DNA of 64,000 bases, from the NCBI RefSeq assembly GCF_014639155.1, contig NZ_BMFT01000001.1, positions 3,087,045-3,151,044 of the forward strand. Reading direction: 5' to 3'. A program made the position numbers and the translations under genes. Positions 36,720 to 46,722 of the stretch are shown here, piece after piece. Position 1 is the first letter of the stretch, and each line of letters starts with the position of its first letter. This stretch comes from Paenibacillus segetis. GTDB taxonomy: Bacteria > Bacillota > Bacilli > Paenibacillales > Paenibacillaceae. Under the pieces are notes generated by a model. That model did not search any database. It was not told the DNA's origin and worked only from the letters and a program-made list of their open reading frames with translations.

Positions 36720-36733
36720 TGCAAGCGCTATCA
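36720..36733. promoter_or_regulatory. Putative cre site (CcpA)
   Basis: TGCAAGCGCTATCA fits TGNAARCGNWWNCA at every position. It lies about 130 bp before the GH26 start codon, just after the chemoreceptor stop, and would allow glucose repression of the mannanase. Confidence 0.55.
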
Positions 36734-38827
36734 TTAGCGCGCAAACATTGCCAATCTTTCTTTCAACCGAACAGATGCATTCTCTAATTTTGCAGACAGT
36801 TCAACCAGTACTTCACTTACGTTCTCTTGTTCACCACTAAGCGAAGCAACCTCCTCTGATGAGGCTGATGATTGTTCTGCTACTACGCTAACATTACCCA
36901 TCGTTTTTACTAATACGATCTGTGATTGTTGTAGACTATCAATTGAAGTAGTGACAGATTCCAGGCGATGTATGAAGCTATCCATTTGCTCCTGTACCGA
37001 AATAAAAATCTCGTTCGTACCTTTTACTGCTTTCATTTGGACTCCATACAGAGGGATTACTTCTGACAACACGTTCACTGTATCGTTCATCTCACTCATG
37101 ATGCGATCCGTAATTTGCCGTACCATGTCGATGGATTGTCTGGACTGTTCAGCCAATCCCCGAATCTCGTCAGCGACAACCTTGAATCCTTTACCGGCAA
37201 CTCCAGCTCTAGCCGCCTCAATCGTGGCATTGAGCGATAATATATTTGTTTGCTTCGTTATGTTTTGTAGGACCTCAAGTATCTGTAGAACAGAAGATGC
37301 CGTCTCATTAAGACTGCTTACCTTTCCTAACAAGATCTCAGTTGATTGTTCGGTCGATTGAGTGGTCTCAAGCAATGCTTCAAGCTGAGTAATTCCGCGT
37401 ACACTAGATTCCCCTACTGCAAGTGCAGCGTTATTCATAGCTCTGTTAGCCTCAATCACCCGCCCCATTTCATCAGAGAATTGTTCCGTGAACCCGTTCC
37501 CCCGCTCGGCTTCAAGGGCTAGATTTGTAGCACCAATCGCAATTTCTTCAGTAGCTACAGCAATCTCCTTAGCAGATATAGCTGTCTTACGCGATGCATC
37601 ACTAAGTTCACCGGCTGTGTCCAACACCTCAATGGCCGTTAAATGGGTCTGTTCTACCAATGAGGTAATCTGTTCCATCATATCGTTGAAGGAAGAAGAT
37701 AATTGACCAATCTCATCCTTCCCACGTTGCTTCATTCTAACGTTCAGGTTACCTTTAGCAGCCCGCTGCATTAGACCTTGCATCGTTCTTAGTGGATCTG
37801 CAATCGTCTTCGCCATCCAAATTCCGATAAATAGAGCGATAAGTGCAACAATTCCGGCTGTTATGTATGTAGTAGAAATTATTTTGTTGACGTCCTTCAC
37901 CAGATAAGCAACAGGTAAGGTACTTACTAGTTTCCAATGGGTTAGACCAATGGTACTGTACACGGTCAGTACCGGTCTTCCGTTTACATCTTTCCCCTTC
38001 AAACTTCCCTGTTCTTTCTGCGACTCATTCCCAGCAAAAACCGCTTCAGAGCTAAATGACCCCGTATCATCTGAAGAAGCAATCATTTGTTTGTCGGATG
38101 TAACCAATTGGAGGAGCGACTGTCCTCCCAAATCCGCCTTTTTTAGTTCATCGGTCATGATCGATGTTCTCATGTCGACGACTACGACGTAAGAGCTATT
38201 CCCTCTGGAATTCGCTAATGTCTTCGCTAGACGAAAAATGGAAGGAGGCTGATCTTCGCTTCTACTCTCTCCGGCCAGCCATAAGGATTGCTTCGTTTCC
38301 ATTAATGTCTTGTACCATTCATGATCTTTGACTCCATCAAGAAACTCCTCATCAGCTGTCCCGTACACGACATTGGCCATTATATCGTTCTTGGGAATGA
38401 TATACGCGGCCAGAACACCAGGATTAGCAAATACCCAATTACCTAACGCTGCCGATATTTTTTGCTTGAGAACGATTTGTTGCCGACTATCTGTACTTTC
38501 TAATGAAGCTTGCCTGACCATATCCTGGAGCTCGCTGGTAAAAAGGGATTGCTGAAGCGAATCCTCATATCGTTGCAAAATAAGCTCCAGCTTCTCTGCC
38601 GTCAGGCTCACGGCCTGCTGATTAGCCAATTGCGCATTATTCTGGATGGTATTCTTAGACATGTTGTACGATACAAGTCCCAGACTCAGTACAAAGACCA
38701 TGGTCGCGAAAAAAAAGATGACAAACAAACGAGCGCCTACCGATTTCGAAGGATTAAAGCCCATATTTCCGAGCCAAGATTTCTTTACATTCGTCGTCGC
38801 TTGAAGTGAATTCTTCATCTCTATCAC
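36734..38827 (-). CDS. Methyl-accepting chemotaxis protein
   Basis: A 697-residue transmembrane receptor. TM1 near residue 35-55 ([21 protein letters not shown]), an extracellular dCache-type sensor (about 60-310), TM2 ([20 protein letters not shown]), a HAMP domain ([23 protein letters not shown]) and the cytoplasmic signalling domain. The tip there reads [25 protein letters not shown] plus [16 protein letters not shown]. The start may be the GTG at 38827 or the ATG at 38818; spacing to AGGAGG is poor for both. Its place beside mannan genes suggests sugar sensing, but this is inference. Confidence 0.92.
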   Translation of the reverse strand: MIEMKNSLQATTNVKKSWLGNMGFNPSKSVGARLFVIFFFATMVFVLSLGLVSYNMSKNTIQNNAQLANQQAVSLTAEKLELILQRYEDSLQQSLFTSELQDMVRQASLESTDSRQQIVLKQKISAALGNWVFANPGVLAAYIIPKNDIMANVVYGTADEEFLDGVKDHEWYKTLMETKQSLWLAGESRSEDQPPSIFRLAKTLANSRGNSSYVVVVDMRTSIMTDELKKADLGGQSLLQLVTSDKQMIASSDDTGSFSSEAVFAGNESQKEQGSLKGKDVNGRPVLTVYSTIGLTHWKLVSTLPVAYLVKDVNKIISTTYITAGIVALIALFIGIWMAKTIADPLRTMQGLMQRAAKGNLNVRMKQRGKDEIGQLSSSFNDMMEQITSLVEQTHLTAIEVLDTAGELSDASRKTAISAKEIAVATEEIAIGATNLALEAERGNGFTEQFSDEMGRVIEANRAMNNAALAVGESSVRGITQLEALLETTQSTEQSTEILLGKVSSLNETASSVLQILEVLQNITKQTNILSLNATIEAARAGVAGKGFKVVADEIRGLAEQSRQSIDMVRQITDRIMSEMNDTVNVLSEVIPLYGVQMKAVKGTNEIFISVQEQMDSFIHRLESVTTSIDSLQQSQIVLVKTMGNVSVVAEQSSASSEEVASLSGEQENVSEVLVELSAKLENASVRLKERLAMFAR

Positions 38828-38896
38828 TTGCCTCCTTGTAAAAGCCTTGTACGGATGCTTATCGATCTAGTGAATCTAGGAAACCACCAGATTCTC

Positions 38897-39856
38897 CTAC
38901 AGCTTCAAAAACTCTTGTAATGTCCGATCACTCAAACGAGGTAAATACTCATGACCGTACTCGTGATACACAAGAAGTTCCTTCTCGGAGATGATCTTGT
39001 TATACGCCGCAAATTGAGTTGATGGTGGGCAAATCGTGTCTGATAACCCCGTTACAAATAGTACTTTTGCCTGTATACGTTCCGCTAAATTTTGAATATC
39101 GATGTACCCAAGCTTATTGAACAATTCGTCCTCACGGTGATGGTGTGGATCGAAGAAGCGGAAATAATAAGCCAGCTCTTCGTATGCAGATGTCGTAATG
39201 TCTAGTTCCCAGGCTCTGCGATAATCAGTTAGGAACGGGTATACCGGAATCGCCAGCTTAACCCGTGGTTCGAGTGCTGCACAAGCGATCGTCAATCCTC
39301 CACCTTGAGAGAGCCCATGTACCCCAATCCGCTGTGGATCAATATGCTCCATCGACATCAAAATTCGAACGGTTTGCACTGTGTCCAAGTATACGTTTCG
39401 GAAATACAATTTATCTGGATTAGGATCATCTACACCGCGGATGATATGACCGCGGATTGTCGTTCCCTGAACGGTCAGATTATCTTCTGAAAGTCCACCT
39501 TGGCCACGGCAATCCATAGCAAGTACAGTAATGCCGTGTGCCGCAAAATTCACTTTGTCCATCCAATCCCCACTATCACAGGCATATCCGTGGAAATAAG
39601 CCATCCCCGCCCCTTTCTCTTTGATTACTTTAGGTTTGACATATTTAGCGTGAATTCTTGCTCCCCCAACACCCGTAAAGTACAAATGGTAACACTCAGC
39701 AAGATCACTTATGAAATCCGCTGGCACTAACTCGTAATCTAGTGATTGTTCATCTAGCTCTTTTAAAGCCCGCTCCCAATAGGAATGGTGGTCCCCCGGT
39801 TTTGGACTGTTACCGTTATATTGACTCAATTCTACTAAAGGCATGTCGTTAGCCAT
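38897..39856 (-). CDS. CE7 acetyl xylan esterase/cephalosporin-C deacetylase family
   Basis: A 319-residue alpha/beta-hydrolase of carbohydrate esterase family 7. The nucleophile elbow is GVHGLSQGGGLT (GxSQGG), the RGQGG motif is in DCRGQGGLSEDN, the Asp is near TGLSDTICPPST and the His near YHEYGHEYL. No signal peptide, so it works inside the cell on imported acetylated oligosaccharides. Next to mannan genes it probably removes acetyl groups from acetyl-mannooligosaccharides. Confidence 0.9.
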   Translation of the reverse strand: MANDMPLVELSQYNGNSPKPGDHHSYWERALKELDEQSLDYELVPADFISDLAECYHLYFTGVGGARIHAKYVKPKVIKEKGAGMAYFHGYACDSGDWMDKVNFAAHGITVLAMDCRGQGGLSEDNLTVQGTTIRGHIIRGVDDPNPDKLYFRNVYLDTVQTVRILMSMEHIDPQRIGVHGLSQGGGLTIACAALEPRVKLAIPVYPFLTDYRRAWELDITTSAYEELAYYFRFFDPHHHREDELFNKLGYIDIQNLAERIQAKVLFVTGLSDTICPPSTQFAAYNKIISEKELLVYHEYGHEYLPRLSDRTLQEFLKL

Positions 39857-39879
39857 GTCGCCTCGTCCTCCTGAATGTA

Positions 39880-39916
39880 CGAAAACGGATTAATCGCAAG
39901 ATATAATCCGTTTTCG
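39880..39916 (-). terminator. Hairpin after the GH130 gene
   Basis: CGAAAACGGATTA (39880-39892) pairs with TAATCCGTTTTCG (39904-39916). There is no long T-run after it, but it lies at the expected end of the transporter/GH130 transcript. Confidence 0.6.
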
Positions 39917-39962
39917 TTTGAATATGCTATGAATGCAAATAAGCTACATGTGTACGTAAAAA

Positions 39963-40985
39963 TTAAATAATACCTATTTCAGCATCGTCGCCGACTTCTT
40001 CATGCGTCGCAATCACATAATCTACGATTTCTTGCACCGTTGTATACGCTACACCGACATAAGTGTCTGCCGCTCCGTAGTAAATTGCAATTCTACCACT
40101 CTCTGCATCAAAAAGTGTTGAGCATGGGAATACCACGTTATTTACAAACCCTCTCTCTTCATACCATTCCTCTGGTGTCAACACATAAGTGCTAGAACGG
40201 TATTTAACCTTCGAAGGTTCTTCTAGATCGAGAATCACAGCCCCCATACTGTACACGAGTCCATTACATGTCCCGGTCACTCCATGGTAAAACATCAACC
40301 AACCCTCCGATGTTTCTATCGGAGCCGGCCCCCCACCAATTTTTACGGATTGCCACCAGCCTTGACCACCTTTTGTCATCACATGACGGTGTTTACCCCA
40401 ATATTTAAAGTCCGGACTTTCACTCAGGAACACATCGCCAAATGGCGTATGTCCGCTGTCACTCGGACGGGATAGCATAACGAAATTATCATTAATTTTT
40501 CTAGGAAACAGCACCCCGTTACGGTTAAATGGTAAAAAAGGATTATCTAGACGAACAAATGTTTGGAAATCATCTGTTTTTGCAACACCAATTGCAGCAC
40601 CATAGAAATCGGTACACCAGATAATATAGTAAGAATTCTCTACTTTAACTAATCGAGGGTCATATGCATAGTTGGGTTGGAACGGTTGCCCTTTTTCATT
40701 AACAAATTCAATACGTTCCTCTTCAATGTTCCAATTCAGGGCGTCATCGCTCCAGCCCATATGTAAATGAGGACGTCCATTGATCGTTTCTGCACGGAAC
40801 ACACCCACAAAACGATCTTCAAACGCAGCAACTGCACTGTTGAATATACGCGCGATCCCTTTTGCTGGATTTCTCTTGATCACCGGATTGTCACTATGTC
40901 TCCATACCGGTCCCACAGCGCTTTCAGGTTTGTTTTGCCAAGGCATATTTGGTAGGTTTTCTCCGATAATTTTCACTTCTGTCAT
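39963..40985 (-). CDS. GH130 family glycoside phosphorylase
   Basis: A 340-residue five-bladed beta-propeller of GH130. Blade motifs are seen as NPAKGIARIFNSAVAAFEDRFVGVFRAE, HLHMGWSDDALNW, YAYDPRLVKVENSYYIIWC and GGGPAPIETSEGWLMFYHGV. Conserved Asp in the DPRL region is the expected proton donor; Arg and His residues for phosphate are present. Most likely a beta-1,4-mannooligosaccharide phosphorylase (Man-n + Pi to Man-1-P). The start at 40985 has AAGGAG upstream. It is 36 bp after the transporter permease gene and in its operon. Confidence 0.85.
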   Translation of the reverse strand: MTEVKIIGENLPNMPWQNKPESAVGPVWRHSDNPVIKRNPAKGIARIFNSAVAAFEDRFVGVFRAETINGRPHLHMGWSDDALNWNIEEERIEFVNEKGQPFQPNYAYDPRLVKVENSYYIIWCTDFYGAAIGVAKTDDFQTFVRLDNPFLPFNRNGVLFPRKINDNFVMLSRPSDSGHTPFGDVFLSESPDFKYWGKHRHVMTKGGQGWWQSVKIGGGPAPIETSEGWLMFYHGVTGTCNGLVYSMGAVILDLEEPSKVKYRSSTYVLTPEEWYEERGFVNNVVFPCSTLFDAESGRIAIYYGAADTYVGVAYTTVQEIVDYVIATHEEVGDDAEIGII

Positions 40986-41021
40986 GATGTAAAACTCCTT
41001 CCGCAAATTGAATAATTATTT

Positions 41022-41855
41022 TTATTTTTCTGAACCCTGTGCAAATCCGTTGTATATATATTTTTGTAATGATAAGAACGCGATAAGTATTGGAACAATC
41101 GTAATCATAATAGCCGCGCAAATTACTTCCCACTGCGACCCGTACGGACCTTTAAATTTATACAAAGCCGTCGATATTACTTGTAAATTCTCACTTGGCA
41201 TGTAAAGAAATGGTGTGTAGAAATCGTTGTAGACATTAACACCTTTAATGATAATGACGGTTACAACCGCTGGGGCAAGTAACGGCAAAATAATTCTTCC
41301 ATAAATCGTGAAATAAGAAGCGCCGTCTAGCATCGCTGATTCATCGAGAGATTCGGATATCGTGTCTAAAAACTGCAAGAAAATATACACAGCAATGATA
41401 TCAGTCCCAAGATAAAGAAGAATCGGAGCAAAACGAGTATCTACCAAATGAAATGCATTAATGATCCGAAATGTAGCAACTTGCGTCGTCACACTCGGAA
41501 TGAGAGTAGCAAGCAAGAATGCACCCATTAACAATTTACTCCCGCGAAATTTGAAACGGTTCAGTACATAAGCAATCATTGAACCAATTAACGATGCCCC
41601 AATGATCGATACGATCACTATAAACACGGTATTCCCGAATCCAAGCAACATCTTTCCTTCTACAAAAGCCTTCGTATAGTTAGCGAAATTAGCCCAATTT
41701 TCGGGAGGAGTAAGAGGACCTGTCGACCCATATTCTTTGTTCGTCTTTAGTGAAGCAAACAAAACGACAACAATTGGTACTAGCGACACAAATGCTCCTA
41801 AGAGCAACGTCAAATATTTAAACACGTTCGCTGTGGCATACTTCAGTCTAAACAT
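41022..41855 (-). CDS. Carbohydrate ABC transporter permease (MalG type)
   Basis: A 277-residue inner-membrane permease with six spans. The EAA loop, which contacts the ATPase, is ESLDESAMLDGASYFTIYGRIILPLLAPA. The N-terminus FKYLTLLLGAFVSLVPIVVVLFASLK is typical. It pairs with the upstream MalF-type permease (1 bp apart) and the lipoprotein to import oligosaccharides. No ATPase gene is nearby; a shared MsmX-like ATPase is expected from another locus. Confidence 0.92.
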   Translation of the reverse strand: MFRLKYATANVFKYLTLLLGAFVSLVPIVVVLFASLKTNKEYGSTGPLTPPENWANFANYTKAFVEGKMLLGFGNTVFIVIVSIIGASLIGSMIAYVLNRFKFRGSKLLMGAFLLATLIPSVTTQVATFRIINAFHLVDTRFAPILLYLGTDIIAVYIFLQFLDTISESLDESAMLDGASYFTIYGRIILPLLAPAVVTVIIIKGVNVYNDFYTPFLYMPSENLQVISTALYKFKGPYGSQWEVICAAIMITIVPILIAFLSLQKYIYNGFAQGSEK

Positions 41856-41856
41856 C

Positions 41857-42735
41857 TTACTTCTCCTCCTTGATCAGCGCCTTCTGAAGTACCGTCACAA
41901 GAACGACGATGATCAGAAGCACCACAGCCATAGCGGAAGCCAGACCTAATTTGTTATATTTAAAGGCCGTAGTCACAGTTTGAATAACGAACGTGTTACT
42001 GCCATTGGAGCCGTTAGTCATAATATAAGGAATATCAAATGCACTAATCGCACCACTAATTGCTAAAATCAGGTTCAACTGTAGTATTTTTTGAATACTA
42101 GGAATAATGATATGCACAAATTGATGCCAACGATTTGCTCCATCAATATCCGCAGCTTCATATATATCTTTGCCGATCGAGGAAATCGCGCCTAAGAAAA
42201 TAATGAAGTTAAACCCCATATATCTCCAAACAGAAGCACCCGATAATGAAATGTTAATAATCTTTGGGTTCAGGAGCCAACCTTGTGTGAAGTCTCCAAG
42301 ACCAATAAATTGCAGTATCGTATCTAACGTGCCATCTCCTCTGAAGAAAAAGAGGAATATAAAGCCGATAGCCACTCCATTAAGAAGGAAAGGGAAAAAT
42401 AGCACTCCTTTAAAAAAGTTCTTGAACCAAGTTTTAAAACTTAGAATCGTAGCAAAATATAAAGCAAGGCCCATCTGCACAAAGGTTGCTCCGAAATAGT
42501 ACAATGCAACTTTAAACACGGTAAAATACTTCGAATCCGTAAATATCGTTTTGTAGTTCTCAAAGCCGACATTATCATAAGCCTTGCTATATCCGTTCCA
42601 GTTCGTGAAGCTGTACTTAAACATGTTGAATACCGGTAAATAAGCAAATGTAATTAGCAGGGCTACCGGAATAATTGAAAAAGCAATAATGATTATTCTT
42701 CGTTGTGCCTTATAACTTAAATTTTTAAACACCAC
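41857..42735 (-). CDS. Carbohydrate ABC transporter permease (MalF type)
   Basis: A 292-residue inner-membrane permease. Six or more membrane spans (the first is IIIIAFSIIPVALLITFAYL) and the EAA loop SSIGKDIYEAADIDGANRWHQFVHIIIPSIQK. Its partners are the MalG-type permease and the solute-binding lipoprotein. The WNGYSKAY segment after the first span is common in CUT1-family oligosaccharide permeases. Confidence 0.92.
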   Translation of the reverse strand: MVFKNLSYKAQRRIIIIAFSIIPVALLITFAYLPVFNMFKYSFTNWNGYSKAYDNVGFENYKTIFTDSKYFTVFKVALYYFGATFVQMGLALYFATILSFKTWFKNFFKGVLFFPFLLNGVAIGFIFLFFFRGDGTLDTILQFIGLGDFTQGWLLNPKIINISLSGASVWRYMGFNFIIFLGAISSIGKDIYEAADIDGANRWHQFVHIIIPSIQKILQLNLILAISGAISAFDIPYIMTNGSNGSNTFVIQTVTTAFKYNKLGLASAMAVVLLIIVVLVTVLQKALIKEEK

Positions 42736-42792
42736 TCACACCTCCAAGGGGCTTGCTCTACTCTGGCTTCTTTTTCATTAGTTGAAAGATAA

Positions 42793-42818
42793 GGGAAACG
42801 TACTTGACGTACGTTCCC
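42793..42818 (-). other. Intercistronic hairpin in the sugar ABC operon
   Basis: GGGAAACGTAC pairs with GTACGTTCCC (one bulge) around a 5-nt loop, with no T-run. Such stems after binding-protein genes protect the 5' message and keep the binding protein in excess. Confidence 0.65.
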
Positions 42819-42857
42819 CACCTCCATTCCATTACATTCCTATGGTTAAATCCCCTA

Positions 42858-44213
42858 CTATTTCACTACTTTTGCACGAGATTTTACCCATGCGTCATTC
42901 AAGTCTTTCATGATATCATCATAGGAGTCTTTCAAGTTACCGATACCAGCTTCGATAATACGTTTCTTGAATTCAGGCTGCCATAGACCGATTTCAGCAT
43001 CTTTATCGATCTTATCAACAAAGCCTTCTTGCCCAGCTTGAGCCGGTGTTTGCAATTCAAATTTCACATCTGTACCTTCAAATTGTTTCAATGTAGCAGG
43101 AAGTTCAGCGCCAACAACTGGGCTCATTCCACCAGCTTGCTCTGTTGGGTAACCTGATTCGTTAATGAACCAGTCGATCCACGCTCTAGCTGCTTCTTTA
43201 TTTTTACTGTGTAAGCTAATCCCTAGGGTATAATCGTCCGCCAACGGCATGATGACTTCTTTAGCATTTGTAGGGAAAGGCATATAGGCGATATCATCAG
43301 GATTCGCAGCCAGACCCTGTACTTGACCAATAGCCCAAGATCCGAGTACCATAGCACCAATCTTTCCGTTAGCCATATCTACTTTAGAAGCATCCCAGTT
43401 CGTTGTCGTCGGGTCGGGTTCGATCAAACCTTGTTTTGCAGCGTCGTACATAATTTTGTAAAGATCGTAGTGAGGTTTACCTTGAACAAAGTTGTCGTCG
43501 GTATTCACTTGTTCAACATTCACATAATCAACACTTCCTGCAGCCGTGGTAAGTACAGCCTCCCATTGCGTCAATGGCCAACCATCTGCATAGTTCGTAT
43601 ATAAAGGAATTGCTTCACCTTTGTCTTTAACCGCTTTCAACGCAGACAAGAACTCATCCGGTGTTCTTGGAGCTGTCGAAACACCCGCATCAGCAAATAC
43701 TTTCTTATTGTAAAGAATACCCGAGAAGTTCACGGCTGTTGGAATACCATAAGCTTTTCCATCAACTGCTCTCTCTTCTAGACCGATATATTGCTTGCTC
43801 ATTTCTGCTAGATCACCTAGTGGTTCGAAGAATTGCGCTGTATCCGCAAGTGGAATACTAGTTGGAACCAGGAGAACATCACCATAATCATTGGAGTTCA
43901 TACGAACTGTAATTTGTCCCTCATAGTCGGACAAAGCTTGGAAGTTTACTTTTACATTAGGATATATCTTATTAAATTCAGCAGCATACTCTTTAAACAC
44001 TGTGTCTACGATATCAGTTCTTTGTGTAAGAACGGTAATTTCTCCAGAGATTTCAGGTGGAGCACTTTCCTCAGGTTTAGCTGTCTCTGTCGCGTTACCC
44101 GAGTTCGTTGGCTTTGCAGCACCTTCGTTGTTGTTCTTCGAACCACAACCCGCTAACATTGTCAATACGAGCATAAGTGCCATAAATCCAAAAAATACTT
44201 TGTTTTTCTTCAT
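42858..44213 (-). CDS. Sugar ABC transporter substrate-binding lipoprotein
   Basis: A 451-residue extracellular lipoprotein. The lipobox LTMLAGC places the lipidated Cys at about residue 23. A linker rich in Asn/Glu/Thr follows and then the two-lobed CUT1 fold (ITVLTQRTDIVDTVFKEYAAEFNKIYPNVKVNFQ; MVLGSWAIGQVQ; AARAWIDWFINES). It should bind mannooligosaccharides given its neighbours. It is the first gene of the transporter operon, 248 bp from a divergent LacI regulator. Confidence 0.92.
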   Translation of the reverse strand: MKKNKVFFGFMALMLVLTMLAGCGSKNNNEGAAKPTNSGNATETAKPEESAPPEISGEITVLTQRTDIVDTVFKEYAAEFNKIYPNVKVNFQALSDYEGQITVRMNSNDYGDVLLVPTSIPLADTAQFFEPLGDLAEMSKQYIGLEERAVDGKAYGIPTAVNFSGILYNKKVFADAGVSTAPRTPDEFLSALKAVKDKGEAIPLYTNYADGWPLTQWEAVLTTAAGSVDYVNVEQVNTDDNFVQGKPHYDLYKIMYDAAKQGLIEPDPTTTNWDASKVDMANGKIGAMVLGSWAIGQVQGLAANPDDIAYMPFPTNAKEVIMPLADDYTLGISLHSKNKEAARAWIDWFINESGYPTEQAGGMSPVVGAELPATLKQFEGTDVKFELQTPAQAGQEGFVDKIDKDAEIGLWQPEFKKRIIEAGIGNLKDSYDDIMKDLNDAWVKSRAKVVK

Positions 44214-44460
44214 CTTTTTTACCCCTTTCGTTTACGAAATTAAGTTATCGATAAACTACTTCTTAATTCTATTATGGATGCGCTTTCTAGTCAATAATAA
44301 ATTATTAAATAAAGTAATTTATTAAGTTATAATTAAGTTATAATTAAGCAATGATAAACATATATCTATAGTTCTCTTCCTATTTAGTTAATAAAAATGT
44401 ATACTTGTGTTGAGAATTCAGTAGCTAATTCCTTAGGGATCAAGCTACACAGGACGGTGA
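44214..44460. promoter_or_regulatory. Divergent control region of transporter and LacI genes
   Basis: An AT-rich 247-bp region. On the minus strand TAGAAAGCGCATCCA (44275-44289) is a cre-like site with one mismatch. AAGTTATAATT is repeated in tandem near 44334-44355, and AATAAT-N2-ATTATT near 44294 is an inverted pair. These could be LacI or CcpA sites. Confidence 0.5.
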
Positions 44461-45501
44461 TTGGAGTTCATGAGAAACAATGTAACAATGCAGGACATCG
44501 CTAACAAACTGGGAGTAAGCAGTGTAACCGTATCAAAAGCTCTAAGCGATAAAGAAGGCGTCAGCGATAACCTAAAAACGAAGATCAAGAAATTAGCCAT
44601 AGAAATGGGCTATCGTTATAACTCTGCAGCCAAATCCATCAAAGACGGACTTTCATATAATATTGGAGTGATGATTCCTCAACGTTTTACCGGAGCTAAT
44701 GAATCCTTCTACTTGAAGGTTTATCAACAGATAGCGCTTCATTTAGACCACTATGGTTATTATGGGATTTTGAACATCTTAAGTAATGAAGATGAACAGC
44801 AATTAAACTTCCCGAGGATTTATAGTGAGAACAAAGTAGATGGGATTATTATCTTGGGACAAGTTAGTAAGAAATATATAGAAACAGTGCAGAGTATGGA
44901 TTTACCGAAACTGTTCTTAGACTTTTATGATGAGCATGCCGCAATCGACTCAATCGTTACAGACAATTTTTATGGCGCATATGAAATTACGAACTATTTA
45001 ATTCGTAGCGGCCACCGTGAGATTGCTTACGTTGGAAATATCTATTCTACTAGCAGTATTCAAGACCGCTTCCTAGGTTATTACAAATCTCTGCTAGAGC
45101 ATGGATTGACGCTTGATAATAAACTGCTTCTTAACGACCGGGACGAGCAGGGTAAATTTATTGACATTGAATTGCCTCAGGACATGCCTACTGCGTTTGT
45201 ATGCAACTGTGATCAAGTCGCCTTTGAGCTGTGTGATCGATTGAATTCAATGGGCTTTAAAGTCCCTGAAGATTGTTCTGTCGTTGGATTTGATAATGAT
45301 ATTTATGCAACTCTATCTACTCCGCAGCTTACTACAGTTGAGGTTGATATTGATCAAATGGCACGTACAGCCGTAAAATCTATCATGGATAAAGTAACTA
45401 ATCCGAATCGCCAAATTGGACGGATTCTTGTCCAAGGTAAGATTATTTATCGGGATTCCGTTCGAAAATTAGTCGATGAACCTTCGCCTTCTAACAATTA
45501 A
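44461..45501 (+). CDS. LacI family transcriptional regulator
   Basis: A 346-residue repressor. The helix-turn-helix is VTMQDIANKLGVSSVTVSKALSDKEGVS, followed by the hinge (AAKSIKDGLSYNIGVMIP) and a periplasmic-binding-protein-like effector domain (DSIVTDNFYGAYEITNYLIRSGHREIAYVG; CSVVGFDNDIYATLSTPQLTTVEVD). It is divergent from the transporter operon and probably regulates it in response to a mannooligosaccharide. The start is either TTG 44461, 6 nt after AGGA, or ATG 44470. Confidence 0.92.
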   Translation: MEFMRNNVTMQDIANKLGVSSVTVSKALSDKEGVSDNLKTKIKKLAIEMGYRYNSAAKSIKDGLSYNIGVMIPQRFTGANESFYLKVYQQIALHLDHYGYYGILNILSNEDEQQLNFPRIYSENKVDGIIILGQVSKKYIETVQSMDLPKLFLDFYDEHAAIDSIVTDNFYGAYEITNYLIRSGHREIAYVGNIYSTSSIQDRFLGYYKSLLEHGLTLDNKLLLNDRDEQGKFIDIELPQDMPTAFVCNCDQVAFELCDRLNSMGFKVPEDCSVVGFDNDIYATLSTPQLTTVEVDIDQMARTAVKSIMDKVTNPNRQIGRILVQGKIIYRDSVRKLVDEPSPSNN

Positions 45502-45520
45502 ACTAACCTTTAACTTATAA

Positions 45521-45546
45521 AAACCGCCAAATGGCGGTTTTTTTGT
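45521..45546 (+). terminator. Terminator after the LacI gene
   Basis: AAACCGCC (45521-45528) pairs with GGCGGTTT (45533-45540), followed by TTTT. Confidence 0.87.
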
Positions 45547-45652
45547 GCTCTAGATTACTTTATTTTAGTCACAGTTCCGTAAAGTCTTCTGTAAAACGAA
45601 AATAATATTTCCGTTATATATTGTTATGTTTCATATTTGAAATTATAATAAC

Positions 45653-45691
45653 AATAATAACAAAACTAACAATTATCATTTTGTTATTATT
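45653..45691. promoter_or_regulatory. Inverted repeat before the GH113 operon
   Basis: AATAATAACAAAA (45653-45665) is repeated inverted as TTTTGTTATTATT (45679-45691), 54 bp before the GH113 start. TTATATATTGTTATG (near 45614) also lies here and resembles a motif before the second LacI gene (TATAACAATATAAC near 50310). Probable regulator sites. Confidence 0.5.
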
Positions 45692-45744
45692 TTCATTTGA
45701 TTCTTAATCATCATGATAATACCTAACAAAGGAAGGTTGATGAC

Positions 45745-46722
45745 ATGAAACTGCAAGGATACATCGCAGGCATGACATGGGGTTTCATGGGAATACGAGG
45801 CACATGGGCTAACCCTACGGCTACATATTCTATGGAACAAATGGTAGACAAGACACAAGTCAACTGGACCGCCATCGCCTTTTCAGCTACGCAGGAGACT
45901 GCTCATTCCACTGAAATCGCTTTCTGGGAAGAGCCTACCGTAAGCGATGAAGAGGTTAAATGGGCCATTAGTAAAGCGAAATCACTTGGTTTAAAGATTT
46001 GCCTCAAACCAATCGTCAATTGCTCCGATGGGACTTGGCGGGCTCACATTAATTTCTTCGACAAGGATGTACCTTGTGAACCGAAATGGTCTGAGTGGTT
46101 CCATTCCTATAATCGCTATATTGTTCATTATGCTAGGATCGCCGAAGAAATGGGTTGCGAGATGCTCTGTATTGGCTGTGAAATGGTGCAAACCGACCGA
46201 CGTGAACAGGAATGGCGCAATCTCATTTCTGAGGTACGAGCTGTCTATTCCGGACTCATCACTTATAACTGTGATAAGTATCAAGAAGACAATGTAACCT
46301 GGTGGGATGCTGTAGACATGATTTCATCAAGCGGATATTATCCTGTCCAAAATTGGGAGGCACAGTTGAACCGGATTGAAGCTGTCGTTCAGAAATATAA
46401 CAAGCCGTTCTTCTTCATGGAAGCAGGTTGCCCAAGTCGAACTGGCTCGAGTGACATCCCCAATGACTGGACTCTTGCAGGTAATCCTAACGAAGCAGAA
46501 CAAGCGCAATTTTACCGCACAATGTTTAGCGCCTGTGAAACTAGGCCATGGGTTCAAGGATTTATGCTTTGGGATTGGCCTGTTGTTCTTTACCCGCGGG
46601 AAACAGCCCCCACTAATGATGATTATTGTGTATTTGGTAAAGAAGCTGAAACCGTTGTTGCGACATACTATGCTGCAAAGATCCGGGATTATGAATGCCT
46701 TGTAAGGAGTGAATCAGATTGA
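45745..46722 (+). CDS. GH113-like beta-mannanase/mannosidase
   Basis: A 325-residue cytosolic TIM-barrel glycosidase resembling GH113. The acid/base Glu is in MLCIGCEMVQTD (about residue 152) and the nucleophile Glu in PFFFMEAGCPS (about 231), on strands 4 and 7 as in clan GH-A. The opening YIAGMTWGFMGIRG and LKPIVNCSDGTWRAHI fit. No signal peptide, so it cuts imported mannooligosaccharides to mannobiose or mannose. AAAGGAAGG precedes the ATG. First gene of a three-gene operon. Confidence 0.8.
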   Translation: MKLQGYIAGMTWGFMGIRGTWANPTATYSMEQMVDKTQVNWTAIAFSATQETAHSTEIAFWEEPTVSDEEVKWAISKAKSLGLKICLKPIVNCSDGTWRAHINFFDKDVPCEPKWSEWFHSYNRYIVHYARIAEEMGCEMLCIGCEMVQTDRREQEWRNLISEVRAVYSGLITYNCDKYQEDNVTWWDAVDMISSSGYYPVQNWEAQLNRIEAVVQKYNKPFFFMEAGCPSRTGSSDIPNDWTLAGNPNEAEQAQFYRTMFSACETRPWVQGFMLWDWPVVLYPRETAPTNDDYCVFGKEAETVVATYYAAKIRDYECLVRSESD